A stretch of 64,000 bases of DNA from positions 38,248,033-38,312,032 of the forward strand of contig ML661885.1 of NCBI GenBank assembly GCA_007570785.1, written 5' to 3'. The notes beneath the pieces are model-generated. The model saw only the letters and a program-made list of their open reading frames with translations. It had not been told where the DNA came from and ran no database searches. The position numbers were made by a program, and so were the translations under genes. The first letter of the stretch is position 1. Each line of letters opens with the position of its first letter. Of the stretch, positions 23,201 to 33,660 are shown piece by piece. Origin of the DNA: Antilocapra americana (taxonomy: Eukaryota; Chordata; Mammalia; Artiodactyla; Antilocapridae).

Positions 23201-26200
23201 GAGGTTCATGTTTCTAATGCTTTAAATATTGAGTAAAGTTAATGTGAATACTTTTTTATGTGAATATGGTGAGTTAGAATAGAAGGGCCTCTAAAATTTG
23301 CTGCAGCCTCAAATTTATTGCTCTGTGTCTTTTCAGATTTCATGTTTCAAGTGCTTGCAAAGAATCTCAAGTGTATGTACATGCTCTATCTGATGCGCGA
23401 TGTGTGTTTGACATGGCTGTAAGTTTTTCCCTTTAATTATTTTGATATTTAAGCCAAGATGTTGTTTAAGACAAATATTCAGCTTTTTTTCTACTTCTAA
23501 AGTATTCTGATCATACTTATTTATGACATGCACATTTTAAAAAATGGGTGTAGAGAGACACAGTAGTTACTTACTTGTCTGTGTACAGACAATAGCAGGA
23601 AAATATAATGAAATAATCTGCTTCTGTTAGTAGAAAGCAAGAAATTTACTAAAGATCAGAACAGATTATTTACCTCCCTTAGAGGATTTTTATGTATATG
23701 TGATGTCCCTATATGCATTACAATTTGGAAAAGTGTTTTAAGATTTTTTTTCCCCTCCTGCATCTCTAGGGAGAATTTGGCTTCACAATGAACATGTTAG
23801 ACATTGGTGGAGGCTTCACAGGAACTGAATTTCAATTGGAAGAGGTAAATATTGTTCAGTGGATGGTCATACTGGACTAATCTCTCATTTTTTTCTACTT
23901 ACATGGTAGATTTGTAGACTAGAGTTTTTAGAGCAGCAACTAAAGCTGTAACATTGTGTAAAATTTGTAAGGAAATGAATAGGTAATAGAAGACCTTGGA
24001 AAAGTTTAAACTCTAGCATAATTTTATCATGGAAAGTTTGTGATTTTTCAGTGCTTGATGACAAAGATTAATTCATTCATCACTTACAGAGCTTGAACTA
24101 TTTTATCCAGATACACATCATTTCTCACCTTCCTCTGGTATAGAAACTGACTTGAAGATTTTCTCCTTCATCACTAGTGATTGAATATAGAAATGATGAC
24201 TTTTCAATCACCAGGAGCCATTTGCCACTGGAATTATTATAACTTTTACTGATAGTTAGAAAATCAACTTCGATGACTTGAAAGCCTGATTTATTTCTAG
24301 GCATCATAGTCTGTAATTCAGCTACTTAATTTTCCTAAAAAAATTAATAGCTGTCAATCTCTTAATGTTGTGAATTATCTAATCCAAAATTAAAACCATA
24401 ATGTGGGTTTTAAAATCCATAGGTTAATCATGTTATCAGCCCTTTGTTGGATGTCTACTTTCCTGAAGGATCTGGCATCAAGATAATTTCTGAACCTGGA
24501 AGCTACTTTGTGTCTTCTGCCTTTACACTTGCGGTTAATATCGTTGCAAAGAAAGTTGTTGAAACTGATAAATTTTCCTCTGGAGGTAAGTTACAAAGTT
24601 TATAGTTTTCTGTTAGTAAATAATTCCAATTAGTTTGAAGATGAGTTCATCAGATACTATTATATGTAAATATAACTTTGGACATTTGATGGGTTATGTT
24701 GTTATGGGTGTTCTTCATCCATCTGTAGGGAGGAGCTAGGGAGGTTTTCAAAATGCCATAGCTAATGTCCCACTCCACCAGACTAAACTTCACCAGAAGC
24801 TGATGTTTAGATAGGCTAGTGTTAGGTAAACTTTCCCAGGTGATTGATTCCGTTTAAGAACCAGTACAGTCTCATTCCTCTCAAAATAAAATAATTTTCA
24901 TATCTTAAAATTTATTTGTTTTATTCAATTTTGATTATTTTTCCAGCATATATTAGTTTGGATTGTCCTTGAACTTCTTATAAGTGGGATCATGTAAATT
25001 CTTCTGTTTAAGACGGCTCAGTATAATATTTGATAGAGCATTTCATTTTACATTTATTTATTGCCAATTAATATTCCACTGTTTGAATGCATATACTTCA
25101 TCTCCAGTCTCCTGCCATGAATATTTGATTGTTTCCAGTTTTTGGCTATTAAGAGTAAAACTACTGTAACTATTGTTACTACATTTAGTACCACAAGTAT
25201 TGTGGACATTTTTCTTAGGTGAATGATGTAAGAATAGAATTGCTGGGTCAGAGAGTAGGTGTTCACGAAGATTTTAAAATGGTGTTGCTATTTTATTCCT
25301 CTGCTGGCAATATATATATGCAAGTTTTAATTGCTCCTACCTTTGCTAATTTCTTTGGTTTTGGTCAGTGTTAAATTTTATCCACTTAGTAGGTGTGTGT
25401 TGTGATATCTCAGTGTAGTTTTAATTTTCATTTGCCTGGTGAGTACTGATGTAGAGCAGTTTTTTTGTGTGTGTTCATTGGTTATCCTCCTTGGTGAACT
25501 GTGTTCAGTATTTTAAGTTAACAGTTTTAAGTTAGTATATATCACTGTTTGTATCTTGAAAAATGTGAAACTTATGAGTCAATTCTATAAATACTAATTC
25601 AGACTTTGATATGCCTTTTAGATGTTTTACTGTAAGTTCATCTTTACTTTTCCTGTTTTTTTTTCCCCCCAGTAGGAAAGACCGGAAGTGATGAACCAGC
25701 CTTCGTGTATTATATGAATGATGGTGTTTATGGTTCTTTTGCAAGTAAACTGTCTGAGGACTTAAATACCATTCCAGAGGTTCACAAGGCAAGTATTATT
25801 ACAAACTTGCTTATTATTTGGCAGTTTCTGAATGGAGCTGTTATTTTTAGGATGCATCCCAGTTTAAAAATTGTATTTATTTTTGGATGTGCTGCGTCTT
25901 TGTTGCTGCACAGGCTTTTCTCTAGTTGTGGCAACCAGGAGCTCCCAAGCTCTAGAGCACAGGCTCAAGGCTCAATAGTCGTGGTGCACGGTCTTAGTTG
26001 CTCTGTGGCATATGAGGTCTTCCCAGATCAGGGATCGAACCTGTGTCTCCTGCATTGGCAGGCAGTATTCTTTACCACTGAGTCACCAGGGAAGCCCTCA
26101 TCCCAATTTCAAAGAAATATTTTAGGATGGGGGAAGGTTGCCCTTTTTTTTGAGGGTTTGTATTTCTCTGAGTCCTGTTAAGTCCTGTGTTCTCTAAGTT

Positions 26201-26916
26201 GCTGCCTTTAGATGGAGTTAAGGAGGAGGATCACTGCCCCTGGCTCTAGGCCTTTCTTCAGGGGCACATTTGATTTGAAATGGTGTAAAAACGTTCTTAT
26301 CCACCTTCAGGTTCATTGCCTGCCTGAATTAAAAGCTTAACAACAAAATACTTTTTGTCCTACAGAAATACAAGGCAGATGAGCCTCTGTTTACAAGCAG
26401 CCTTTGGGGTCCATCCTGTGATGAGCTTGATCAAATTGTGGAAAACTGTCTTCTTCCTGAGCTGAATGTGGGGGATTGGCTTATCTTTGATAACATGGGA
26501 GCAGATTCTGTCCATGAACCATCTGCTTTCAATGATTTTCAGAGGCCAGCTATTTATTACATGATGTCATACAGTGATTGGTAAGATGGATTTTTACTTT
26601 TTTAAAGCAGATTGGATATTTGAGGTGACAGGATTTGCTAGTTTTAATTCTATAATGATTGCACAACTTAAATAAAAGTGATAGCAGAATGATCTTTTAA
26701 GTGTAATTGGAAGACCAATTATTTTATAGTTCTTTTCATTTGTCCATTTGTGGTGTGGTCTTTGTGCTTAAATTCAAATGTCTTGATTTTTTTTTTTTCT
26801 TTAGGTATGAGATGCAAGATGCTGGAATTACTTCAGACACAATGATGAAGAACTTCTTCTTTGTGCCTTCTTGCATTCAGCTGAGCCAAGAAGACAACTT
26901 TTCCACTGAAGCTTAA
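17135..26916 (+). CDS. AZIN1: AZIN1, antizyme inhibitor 1 (ten coding exons, 448 aa)
   Basis: Joined coding exons 17135-17236, 18584-18757, 19770-19942, 21509-21643, 23337-23418, 23770-23844, 24423-24585, 25673-25788, 26366-26580 and 26805-26916 give 1,347 nt with no internal stop. The protein has the ODC-like alanine-racemase-fold barrel (residues ~45-280) and C-terminal beta domain. It binds antizyme more tightly than ODC does, so it spares ODC from antizyme-directed degradation and raises polyamine synthesis and uptake. The antizyme-binding stretch is about residues 115-140. Family-typical losses of ODC catalytic residues are visible: A88 (ODC D88), H154 (R154), S274 (R277), E331 (D332) and D387 (Y389). 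Position 69, the PLP lysine in ODC, is Arg here. DIGGGF (233-238) and the C358/D359 pair are kept. The C-terminus lacks the ODC degradation tail. The ATG was chosen because [18 protein letters not shown] is the family N-terminus. Translation is probably controlled by the leader uORFs. Confidence 0.97.
18584..18757 (+). CDS. AZIN1: AZIN1 coding exon 4 (residues 35-92)
   Basis: Acceptor taactataatag, donor aaa|gtaagt, phase 0 on both sides, 58 codons. It holds the segment matching the ODC PLP-lysine region: FYTVRCNS, with Arg at 69, and GFACSSK with Ala at 88 where ODC has Asp. Confidence 0.96.
18821..19002 (+). mobile_element. Bov-tA SINE in intron 4
   Basis: Near complete: gggcttctctgttggctcag at the start, ggttccatccctgggttggaaagat, and gagtcagacatga near the end. 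It begins only about 63 bases after the exon 4 donor. Confidence 0.92.
19296..19579. mobile_element. Internally deleted Tigger-type DNA transposon
   Basis: Short inverted ends are seen: caggcatacctc on the left and gagatatgcctg on the right. The inner sequence resembles Tigger1 ends (gttccagaccactgcagtagagcaagtcac, gtggtctattaagtatgcagtagcattgtg). At 284 bases it cannot encode a transposase. In intron 4. Confidence 0.8.
19770..19942 (+). CDS. AZIN1: AZIN1 coding exon 5 (residues 93-149, plus 2 nt of 150)
   Basis: Acceptor tctgtttttag. The donor is aa|gtaagt, splitting a Lys codon whose third base comes from exon 6. It encodes the core antizyme-binding stretch ([15 protein letters not shown] at 115-129). 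Confidence 0.96.
20500..20630 (+). mobile_element. CHR-type SINE, sense
   Basis: Sense pattern gggacttcccctgtggcccactggttaagact, then attggttcgatccctggttgggga and an A-rich end (ccaaaaaataaataaatga). Confidence 0.88.
21509..21643 (+). CDS. AZIN1: AZIN1 coding exon 6 (residues 150-195 in part)
   Basis: Acceptor cccttctcttag, donor aa|gtgagt. Completes Lys150, encodes His154 where ODC has Arg154, and ends in a split Lys195 codon. Confidence 0.96.
22020..22110 (+). repeat. MIR-like fragment
   Basis: Has tatgaggaaactaagacccagagagttaatgatttcatcatagt, close to the MIR 'gaggaaactgaggcccagagag' region. Confidence 0.5.
22375..22480 (-). mobile_element. CHR-type SINE fragment, antisense
   Basis: Ends with gcagagtcctaaccactggaccactggggattgccc, the reverse of a CHR start. 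In intron 6. Confidence 0.82.
22610..22845 (-). mobile_element. CHR-1-type SINE, antisense, near full length
   Basis: Long CHR form: ggtcttcattgctgcaagccgg, then agtagttgcagctcaagggcttagttgctctggggcatgtgggatcttcc and an ending cttaaccaatgaaccaccaggaaagtccc. Confidence 0.88.
22996..23122 (-). mobile_element. Bov-tA SINE, antisense, partial
   Basis: Reverse Bov-tA: cgctcagtcgtgtccgactcttt, then ggcaagagtactggagtgggttgccatttccttctcc. The tRNA-like part is missing. Confidence 0.9.
23337..23418 (+). CDS. AZIN1: AZIN1 coding exon 7 (residues 195 in part to 222)
   Basis: Acceptor gtgtcttttcag, donor gct|gtaagt, ends in phase 0. Encodes [17 protein letters not shown] and DARCVFDMA. Confidence 0.96.
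23770..23844 (+). CDS. AZIN1: AZIN1 coding exon 8 (residues 223-247)
   Basis: Acceptor tgcatctctag, donor gag|gtaaat; 25 codons in phase 0. Encodes the glycine-rich loop DIGGGF (233-238), which in ODC contacts the cofactor phosphate. Confidence 0.96.
24423..24585 (+). CDS. AZIN1: AZIN1 coding exon 9 (residues 248-301, plus 1 nt of 302)
   Basis: The acceptor (aaaatccatag) has a weak pyrimidine tract; the donor is gag|gtaagt. Encodes SEPGSYFV, with Ser274 at the position of ODC Arg277. Confidence 0.95.
24890..25470 (-). mobile_element. Old L1 remnant, antisense, in intron 9
   Basis: Contains reverse old-L1 3'-end phrases such as gaatagaattgctgggtcagagagtaggtg, an AT-rich stretch, and tagtaggtgtgtgttgtgatatctca. 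Strongly diverged. Confidence 0.6.
25673..25788 (+). CDS. AZIN1: AZIN1 coding exon 10 (residues 302-340)
   Basis: The acceptor lies after a T/C tract and reads cccccag|tag|gaaag, a CAGTAG tandem; the second AG would drop only Val302 in frame. The exon ends gttcacaag and is followed by gcaagt, a GC donor with otherwise perfect consensus. Encodes [11 protein letters not shown] and Glu331, aligned with ODC Asp332. Confidence 0.94.
25870..26098 (-). mobile_element. CHR-1-type SINE, antisense, in intron 10
   Basis: Long form: gctgcgtctttgttgctgcacaggcttttctctagttgtggc, then cagatcagggatcgaacctgtgtctcctgcattggcaggcag, ending gagtcaccagggaagccc. It starts about 80 bases after the GC donor. Confidence 0.9.
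26366..26580 (+). CDS. AZIN1: AZIN1 coding exon 11 (residues 341-411, plus 2 nt of 412)
   Basis: Acceptor ttttgtcctacag, donor tg|gtaaga splitting a Trp codon. Encodes [20 protein letters not shown]. Codon 367 (26444-26446) is AAC, Asn, at the position of the human Ser367 editing site. Asp387 replaces the ODC Tyr389. Confidence 0.96.
26805..26916 (+). CDS. AZIN1: AZIN1 coding exon 12 (residues 412 in part to 448, stop)
   Basis: Acceptor tttttctttag. Encodes the C-terminal tail ending [12 protein letters not shown] and TAA at 26914-26916. No ODC-like PEST/degradation tail. Confidence 0.96.
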
Positions 26917-27490
26917 GCAGGCATTAACGCTTCTGTAGATCTGAAGTTGCAGGTTAATAAGCTTGTCTGGTCTACATTCCAGTGTGGACAAATTTGAACA
27001 ATCTTATTCTGTTAAATCTCTTGGAAACAAAAACTACTAGTAATAGCTATTTGGGACCAGACAAAATCAGCTCTATAATTCACTGGGGGTAATTGGGAGA
27101 TTAAGATAATGTATCCAGATTTAAACCTAGCAGTTTGCCCTACCCCTTAAGCGTTTTAAAATAAAATATGCAACAAAATGGATGACTTAGTGGAGATGGA
27201 AGCCCATTAATTGGGTTCCCCATTAAACCGTTTACATACAAGTACACAGTTTTTATACTAAGGATTCGTGTTAAAAAGTCTTGTAAAGTTAATGTCTTTC
27301 ACCCAGATATATCAAATGTCAGTGGAAGACTAGTGTGACTTCATTAGATACGTTTAGTGTATTTAGAATGTGTAAATTTGTGCTTTGAACTGTAGTTTAA
27401 TAAATGTAAAATTGCATCATAGTATTTGTTGTATTTGACCTAATGTAACCCTTGTATGATTGCAATAAAATTTTGTGTAGATTTTACTGT
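26917..27490 (+). other. AZIN1: AZIN1 3'UTR (short form)
   Basis: The 3'UTR begins after TAA. AATAAA signals lie at 27399-27404 and 27464-27469; the second is followed by a T/GT-rich run (ttttgtgtagattttactg), making cleavage near 27,485-27,490 likely. Further AATAAA hexamers at 27870, 28258, 28459, 29399 and 29626 would allow longer forms. Confidence 0.7.
27464..27469 (+). terminator. Likely AZIN1 polyadenylation signal (AATAAA)
   Basis: Canonical hexamer 548 bases past the stop codon with a GT/T-rich downstream element. A second hexamer at 27399-27404 could be used instead. Confidence 0.6.
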
Positions 27491-30400
27491 TTTTTCAGGC
27501 TAAAATTTTGGGAAAGGGGCTAGCTAGCAAAGGTAGTTTTGAAATAGATGTGTATCTGGGTTGTTTCGAAGGTTATTTTCCTTTATAGCCCATTTAAGTT
27601 TAGTTTGGCTTAGTACATTTTTCAATTATTTAATTAGTAATTTAAGTAAAATGTTTGGTAAATCATTGTGAAGTTCAGATTCATTATGGAGAGTTGATGT
27701 GCAGTAAGCATGATGTTTAACAATTTTAACACCAAAAATGTTAGTCCTGCATAAACCAATTGTAATAATTAATAGGTGTTTCTGTATAGATAGAATGCAT
27801 AGAGTACCTTAGTAAATCTTTGAATCACAAATCTTTTGGCTGAAATGGAAGATTCTATTAAATACTTTGAATAAACTTTGGGGAGGGAAATGCAGAAAAC
27901 TCTGCTGCGCACTAAATCTTAAAGAAGGGCTACATCTATATCCAGAAACCTGATGCTCCTTTGCACGGAATATTATTTAAATTCAGAGTTGTGAGGGGGG
28001 TGGGGTGAAGCACACCTATTTTCAATTTCTCGATTGCAGTGATTTCAAACTTAGGGTTTGTTTTGTTGTTCACTTAGTTTCCTGTTATTTCCCATTTGTT
28101 TAGCCTCTTAGTGTAATTAGTTTTCATTCTTTTCATACTAAAATTTTATGGTGATTGGGAAAGGGAGTTAGAGTCGCTAACCTGACCGTTGTTGCCGGGA
28201 ATTTGCATTGTTCACAGCTAGTGTATTAGTAATCCTGGATCTCAGAATCACAGTAGTAATAAACAACAGGGGTCATTTTTTCCTAACTTATTCTATGTTC
28301 AGATGTGGAATTTCTGTCTCCCAAGAGGAAATGTGACTTCACTTTGGTGCCAATGGACAGAAAATTCTGCGTGTGCTACATAGGAGAAGTTTGGAATGCA
28401 CTTAATAGCTGGTTTTTACACCTTGATTTCAAGGTGAAAAGAAATTGATCATGAATCTAATAAATTTCAATCTCTTAAACCAGTAGGTGCTTAATATTTT
28501 TGATTTGATTAATTCCCATTTGAATTTTATGGGTTCTATTAATTGAAAAAGGACTCCAGTCCATTGTCATCCAATTACCCTTGGAATTTTCCAAGGTATA
28601 ATGTGGGGTTTTACGCAAAATTCCAAGCTACCATGCAACTTTTTTTAACTGTAATGAGGAGGAGGGATTGTTCCTAACCTTCTTTACATGTTGTGCTTTT
28701 TGGTTCAGAAGTGCCAAATCTTTTAAGAGATGGTACAACTTTGAGTCCTTGGCTTGACTATACAACTTTGAGCTACATGGCATGCCAGTTTTGCCGTATT
28801 TAAAGGAGAGCTATTCTGTGTATAACAGCTCAGAGTTGCAAGTACCACATGTGAACGATATGGTGACTTTAAAAAATGTTTGTGTTGTATTTGAAGACTG
28901 TTTGCCATAATCTAAAGTTTGATCTTAATGTATTTCAATTTGGTATGCTAAAAAAAGTACTGAATTAATGTAACAATCTTTTTTTTTTAAATCAATATTG
29001 TAAGTTCAGAATTTAACTGAAAATATAAAACCCAAATGATTTCTATATAGTAAATTGAACTGTAAAGGTAACTTGTGTGTGATTCTGAATACACAGATAA
29101 AATGTTTTTAATTCCTCCTTATGTTTTAGTTTTGCTTTGGCTTCTGTTGTGAAAGAGTTGAAATTTTACTTACCAGCTTTCTGTACATTAACTTGCAAGC
29201 ATGCTTTCAGAATCTTACTTAATTACATAGTAACAAATTGAATCCAGTAAAATGATTCTGGGTATTACATACAGAATACTGAAGACTTTGATAAAAGTAA
29301 TATATATGTGGTCATAAAGATTTTTCTAGGGTCACATTTTCTAGACACACTAATTCACCAGCTTCCTAACAGTTTTTAGACTTAAATAGTTCTGTATAAA
29401 TAAATTAAGCTAGATAGTCCTTATAAGTAAGATGGGCACTGATATCAGTGAGTGCAAATTTAGATTTAAGTCACATCAGTTCTCTTTTTGTCCCTTTCTG
29501 GGGAGTTACTCTCCATTTCCTTGTAGTTAACAGCTTGACCAATAATATAATGAAGAATGCTTGCTTAATTGGCTCAGAAGAGTGAAAGAAAAAATTTGTT
29601 AGTAGTTTTCCATATTCAAGTTGTGAATAAATCCTGCAGATATTTCAGTCCCTGCCTCATCGATCCTGAAGTAGGAATAGAAGTATGGTGTACAGTGTTT
29701 GCACTTGCAGGCTCTTGTGGGAACAAACCTGGTTTACGGTTAACAAACCACAACTAGTTGTAGTCTAGCTTTTCCTGGAGGCTGATCTCTGCCTACTTAA
29801 AGGAATAAGCTCCCAGATTTTGTATGTTGCTTGGAGCAGTTAAGCACCATCTGACTACTTAATTCCTTGACCTGTATGGCTTCAATTTCAAAAGCAGTTC
29901 CATTTTAATGATCTTTTCAAATCCCACTTCTACCATGCTACTGCTCATGCCTGTCAAAACCCTTTGCAGTTGATGGCTTAGTGAGAAATATAGCACTGGG
30001 TCAATTATGGGAAATTGGAAAGCTAATCCACAGTTGACTAACAGATGAAGGGATAATGCATTGGCAATTGAAAAGGAATTACATGAGAGTGCAAGAGAAG
30101 ATCCTCCAGTGGACTAGCAGGATTTAATTCTGATTGAATTTAGTCCCAGATTCTAGTTAAAGCTTTTCATAAATGACGGTGCCAGACTTCATTCTGTGTG
30201 CCTGTGCCTACAACTCTGTCACCATTCAGTTTTTAGCAACAGTATGCAGAGGAAGGGGGGACACAAAATTGAGCTAAAATTTAGAAATTTTTTAATTCTC
30301 GGGATTTCACTGATTTCTTCTCATCTATTTTCTGCTTCTTAAATTACTTTCTGTGAGATTTTCTCAGCTCCATATTCCAAGTCTGTTTCTTAACCTCTGA

Positions 30401-32115
30401 AATTTTTCCAAGTTAATGGCCTCCAAGAAAGTTTTTCATAAGTTCCCCTCCAGCCCAGTCCTAGGTAGTCTTTTTGTCTCTGTTTTTGGATTGGACTGTA
30501 TGTTTTCATCAGTAGAGGCATGCTTCAGATGTGTAGTGACCCTTCTGAGTGGGGACTGAAAAGCAAATAGCAAGCTCCGAGCGCGCGAGTGTGGCTTGTC
30601 AGCTGAATGTGCTGTGTCCTAGTGGAGCTATTGGGAAACCTCTTAGGTCGCCCTGAAGTCCTTGCCCATTCTCGGTGAATACTTTTCATATCCCCTGCTG
30701 GAGGAGTAATGAGCCATCTGCTAGCATTCTAGCAGTGGGGTTGAAGGGGTTGGGTTTCTGTATTTAGTGGGCAGTAGGGCACTACCCCTGCCCTCAGCAG
30801 TGCTCTGTGTCCGTTACTCGAGAGGCATATTTGCCCTCTTGAGACAAGGAATCTCCAGTCTTGATGAATGAGCGGGCTCTTCTTGCCCAGCTGTGCAGCG
30901 CAGGAAAAGGGATCTGGGAATTGAATGCTTAGACTTACAGACCATCATTTTGCTCCTACTTACAGATGGATTTGCTGCCAGTTTCTCCAACATTTTGGAA
31001 TTTTGAGGGTTTTTTTTGTTTTGTTTTGTCTCCCCACCCCCTGCCACCTCTCACCCTGCCCCTAGCTTGGGATTTCATTTCCTGCAGCTGCTAAATAATT
31101 TACTAATCTGTGCACTTTCCAACTTCATCTTAAGTCTCCATGCTTGTTTTTGCCTTAGTTCAGGAAGAAACAGATGTTTGAAGTCCACCATTGTAAACAT
31201 GTCTCTCAATATATTCTACGTGCATAGACACAGTCAAATTATGAGACCTTTTAAATTTGAGGAGATTAAACTATCCTGCTCATGGAGCTTAGTTTGAGGG
31301 GCAGCTTAAAGTTTCATACTAATTTCTGCATTTATCTAAAATTGTTTTAAGCTTAGTGCAGTGCTTTTAACTTAAAATTTGTGCAACATGTAGTCATACT
31401 CAGCTTTTGCCCAACCAGTCTTAATGCACTTAGGCAATTACCTTGTATGACTGCTCAGCAATGCCCCTCAGCTTTAATTACTTCTGTGACTTAAATTTAC
31501 CTTCTTAATAGTCTCTGTTACTGTTCTCAACAGGCATAAAGAAAGGAAGGGCATTTTTGAAGTTTGGCTTCCTCCTCTGATTCTACAAGAATACACGTAA
31601 AGAGCTTGCTGGGAGAGGGAGGAGAACTTTAGTGGTGTCCAAAAGAAAAGCATCGTATTGAAATGTTTCTTAAAAATTGGTTTAGCTAATGTTACCTTCC
31701 TGTTCTCCCAATTGGAACTGGGTTTAGAGTATTTTAGATTGGTGTCGGGGGAGGGGGTGTAAAACTTCATTTGAGAACATATGAAAAGTCACATTGTGGA
31801 AAATACTGCCCAAGTGGCACAAGGCTACCATCCCCTCCCTTTTATGTACAGTCAGTTTTGCTGGAACTTGGCATGTGCTTGCCTAAAAATCTTGACACTG
31901 CGAAGTTGCACCATGGGCTGATGGGTAATATGCGGTTGGGAGCGCTCACGCTGTCAGTGAAGCAGTACAGTACTGATGGTAACCAACTTTAAATGGCTGT
32001 ACAGTTGTACGCATGTTAAATACACAGATACTACAACCACTGTATCACTTTACCGTGAAAAAGACTCGTGTTTTGTGGACATGGAAGGGTTGCAGCTGTG
32101 GGTTGTGAGGGAGTG
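27491..32115. other. Downstream AZIN1 flank, no ruminant SINE, possible extended 3'UTR
   Basis: About 4.6 kb of AT-rich, apparently unique sequence with several AATAAA hexamers in the first 2.1 kb. I saw no clear SINE, LTR or ORF of interest. Mammalian AZIN1 transcripts are known to have long 3'UTRs, so part of this may be transcribed. Confidence 0.5.
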
Positions 32116-32320
32116 GGAGTGTGTTGGTCATTCGGTCGTGTCCAGCTCCTTGCAATCCCATGGACTGGAGCCTCTGTCCGTGGAATTCTCTAGGCAAGAA
32201 TACTGGAGTGGGTTGCCATTCCCTTCTCCAGGGGGTCTTCCCGACCCAGGGACTGAACCAGCATCTCTTAGGTCTCCTGCATTGGCAGGAGGGTTCATTT
32301 ATCACTAGTGCTACCTGGGA
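32116..32320 (-). mobile_element. Bov-tA SINE, antisense
   Basis: Reverse Bov-tA: gtgttggtcattcggtcgtgtcc, gaatactggagtgggttgccattcccttctcc, ending ctcctgcattggcaggagggttc and tgctacctgggaag. Confidence 0.92.
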
Positions 32321-32384
32321 AGTGGTGGGGAGGGGTTATCTGAAATTGGAAGGTTGTACCACCAGAAGCAAAGAAACTGAAGAG

Positions 32385-33108
32385 CCTCTTGGTGAAAGTG
32401 AAAGAGGAGAGTGAAAAAGTTGGCTTAAAACTCAACATTCAAAAAACTGAGATCATGGCATCCAGTCCCATCACTTCATGGCAAATAGATGGAGAAACGA
32501 TGGAAACCACGACAGACTTTATTTTCTTGAGCTCCAAAATTACTGCAGATGGTGACTGTAGCCATAAAGTTAAAAGATGCTTGCTTCTTGAAAGAAAAGC
32601 TATGGCCAACCTAGACAGCATATTAAAAAGCAGAGACATTACTTTGCAGGCAAAGGTCCATAGCAGTCAAAGCTATGGTTTTTCCAGTAGTCGTGAATGG
32701 ATGTGAGAGCTAGACCATAAAGAAAGCTGAGCACCAAAGAATTGATGCTTTTGAACTGTGGTGTTGGAGAAGACTCTTGAGAGTCTCTTGGACTGCAAGG
32801 AGATCCAACCAATCCATCCTAAAGGAAATCAGTCCTGGATGTTCATAGGAAGGACTGGTGTTAAAGCTGAAACTCCAATACTTTGGCCACCTGATGCAAA
32901 GAACTGACTCATTGGAAAAGACCCTGATGCTGGGAAAGACTGAAGGCAGGAGGAGAGGATGAGATGGTTGGATGGCTTCACCGACTCAGTGGACGAGTTT
33001 GAGCAAGCTCCGGAGTTGGTGATGGACAGGGAAGCCTGGTGTGCTGCAGTTCGTGGGGTCGCAAAGAGTTGGGCACGACTGAGCAACTGCACTGAACTGA
33101 ACTGAACC
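32385..33108 (+). mobile_element. BovB (RTE) LINE, 5'-truncated 3' end, sense
   Basis: Carries the end of the BovB reverse-transcriptase ORF: a 105-codon frame at 32389-32706 reads LKLNIQKTEIMASSPITSW and later ILKSRDITLQAKVHSSQSYG, typical of the RTE C-terminal region. Frame breaks follow, then the ART2-like 3' region (gaaaagaccctgatgctggg) ending gcactgaactgaactgaac. The element is dead: most of the 5' part is missing and the frame is broken. Confidence 0.92.
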
Positions 33109-33514
33109 ACCAGTTGATGGGTGGGTGTAACTCATTACACCCTTGGTGAACTGAGGTAGCCGTTCCATATGTGAGAAGTGTGTATTTTGCATATTTGTAT
33201 ATTAAGAACCACTAAGTTCATGTTACCTTAACATTGATCCCCAGTGAACCAATCACCCTGAAACAAAGTTTCAAAACTGACTTCCTGCACGCTGTTGGGA
33301 ATACGTTTGAAGAGTGTATCAATAATAAATGATTACACTCAAGTCTTCTCTATTGCAAGCCCACTCAAATGACAGCAGTTTGATGGCAATTAAGCAAAAA
33401 CACAGGACACAGCGGAATTAAAAGCCTACCTAAGCCATTTGCCGAGGGCCAGCATCTCCGCAGCCTCATGATATTTCTATGTGACACCCAAATAAGGGGT
33501 TCAAACGGTCCTAG

Positions 33515-33660
33515 AAATATTTTCCTCTAATTTCTTTATTTTACATTGGCAGAAATGGAGACCCAGATAGGTTAAGGAATTTGGCCCCCAATTTTACAGC
33601 GAGGATGTATCAGAGCAGGGATTTGAACCTAAGACCGGGTAAACCTGTGTCGATGTCTTA
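33515..33660 (+). repeat. MIR SINE fragment
   Basis: Contains gaaatggagacccagataggttaaggaatttggcccc and agggatttgaacctaagacc, the MIR core and 3' half. Confidence 0.75.

Noticed and set aside
25705..26181. 158-codon frame overlapping AZIN1 exon 10
   Set aside because: It is exon 10 read through its GC donor into the intron and an antisense CHR-1 SINE, not a separate gene.
32389..32706. 105-codon frame as an independent gene
   Set aside because: It is the tail of the BovB reverse-transcriptase ORF within a truncated LINE.
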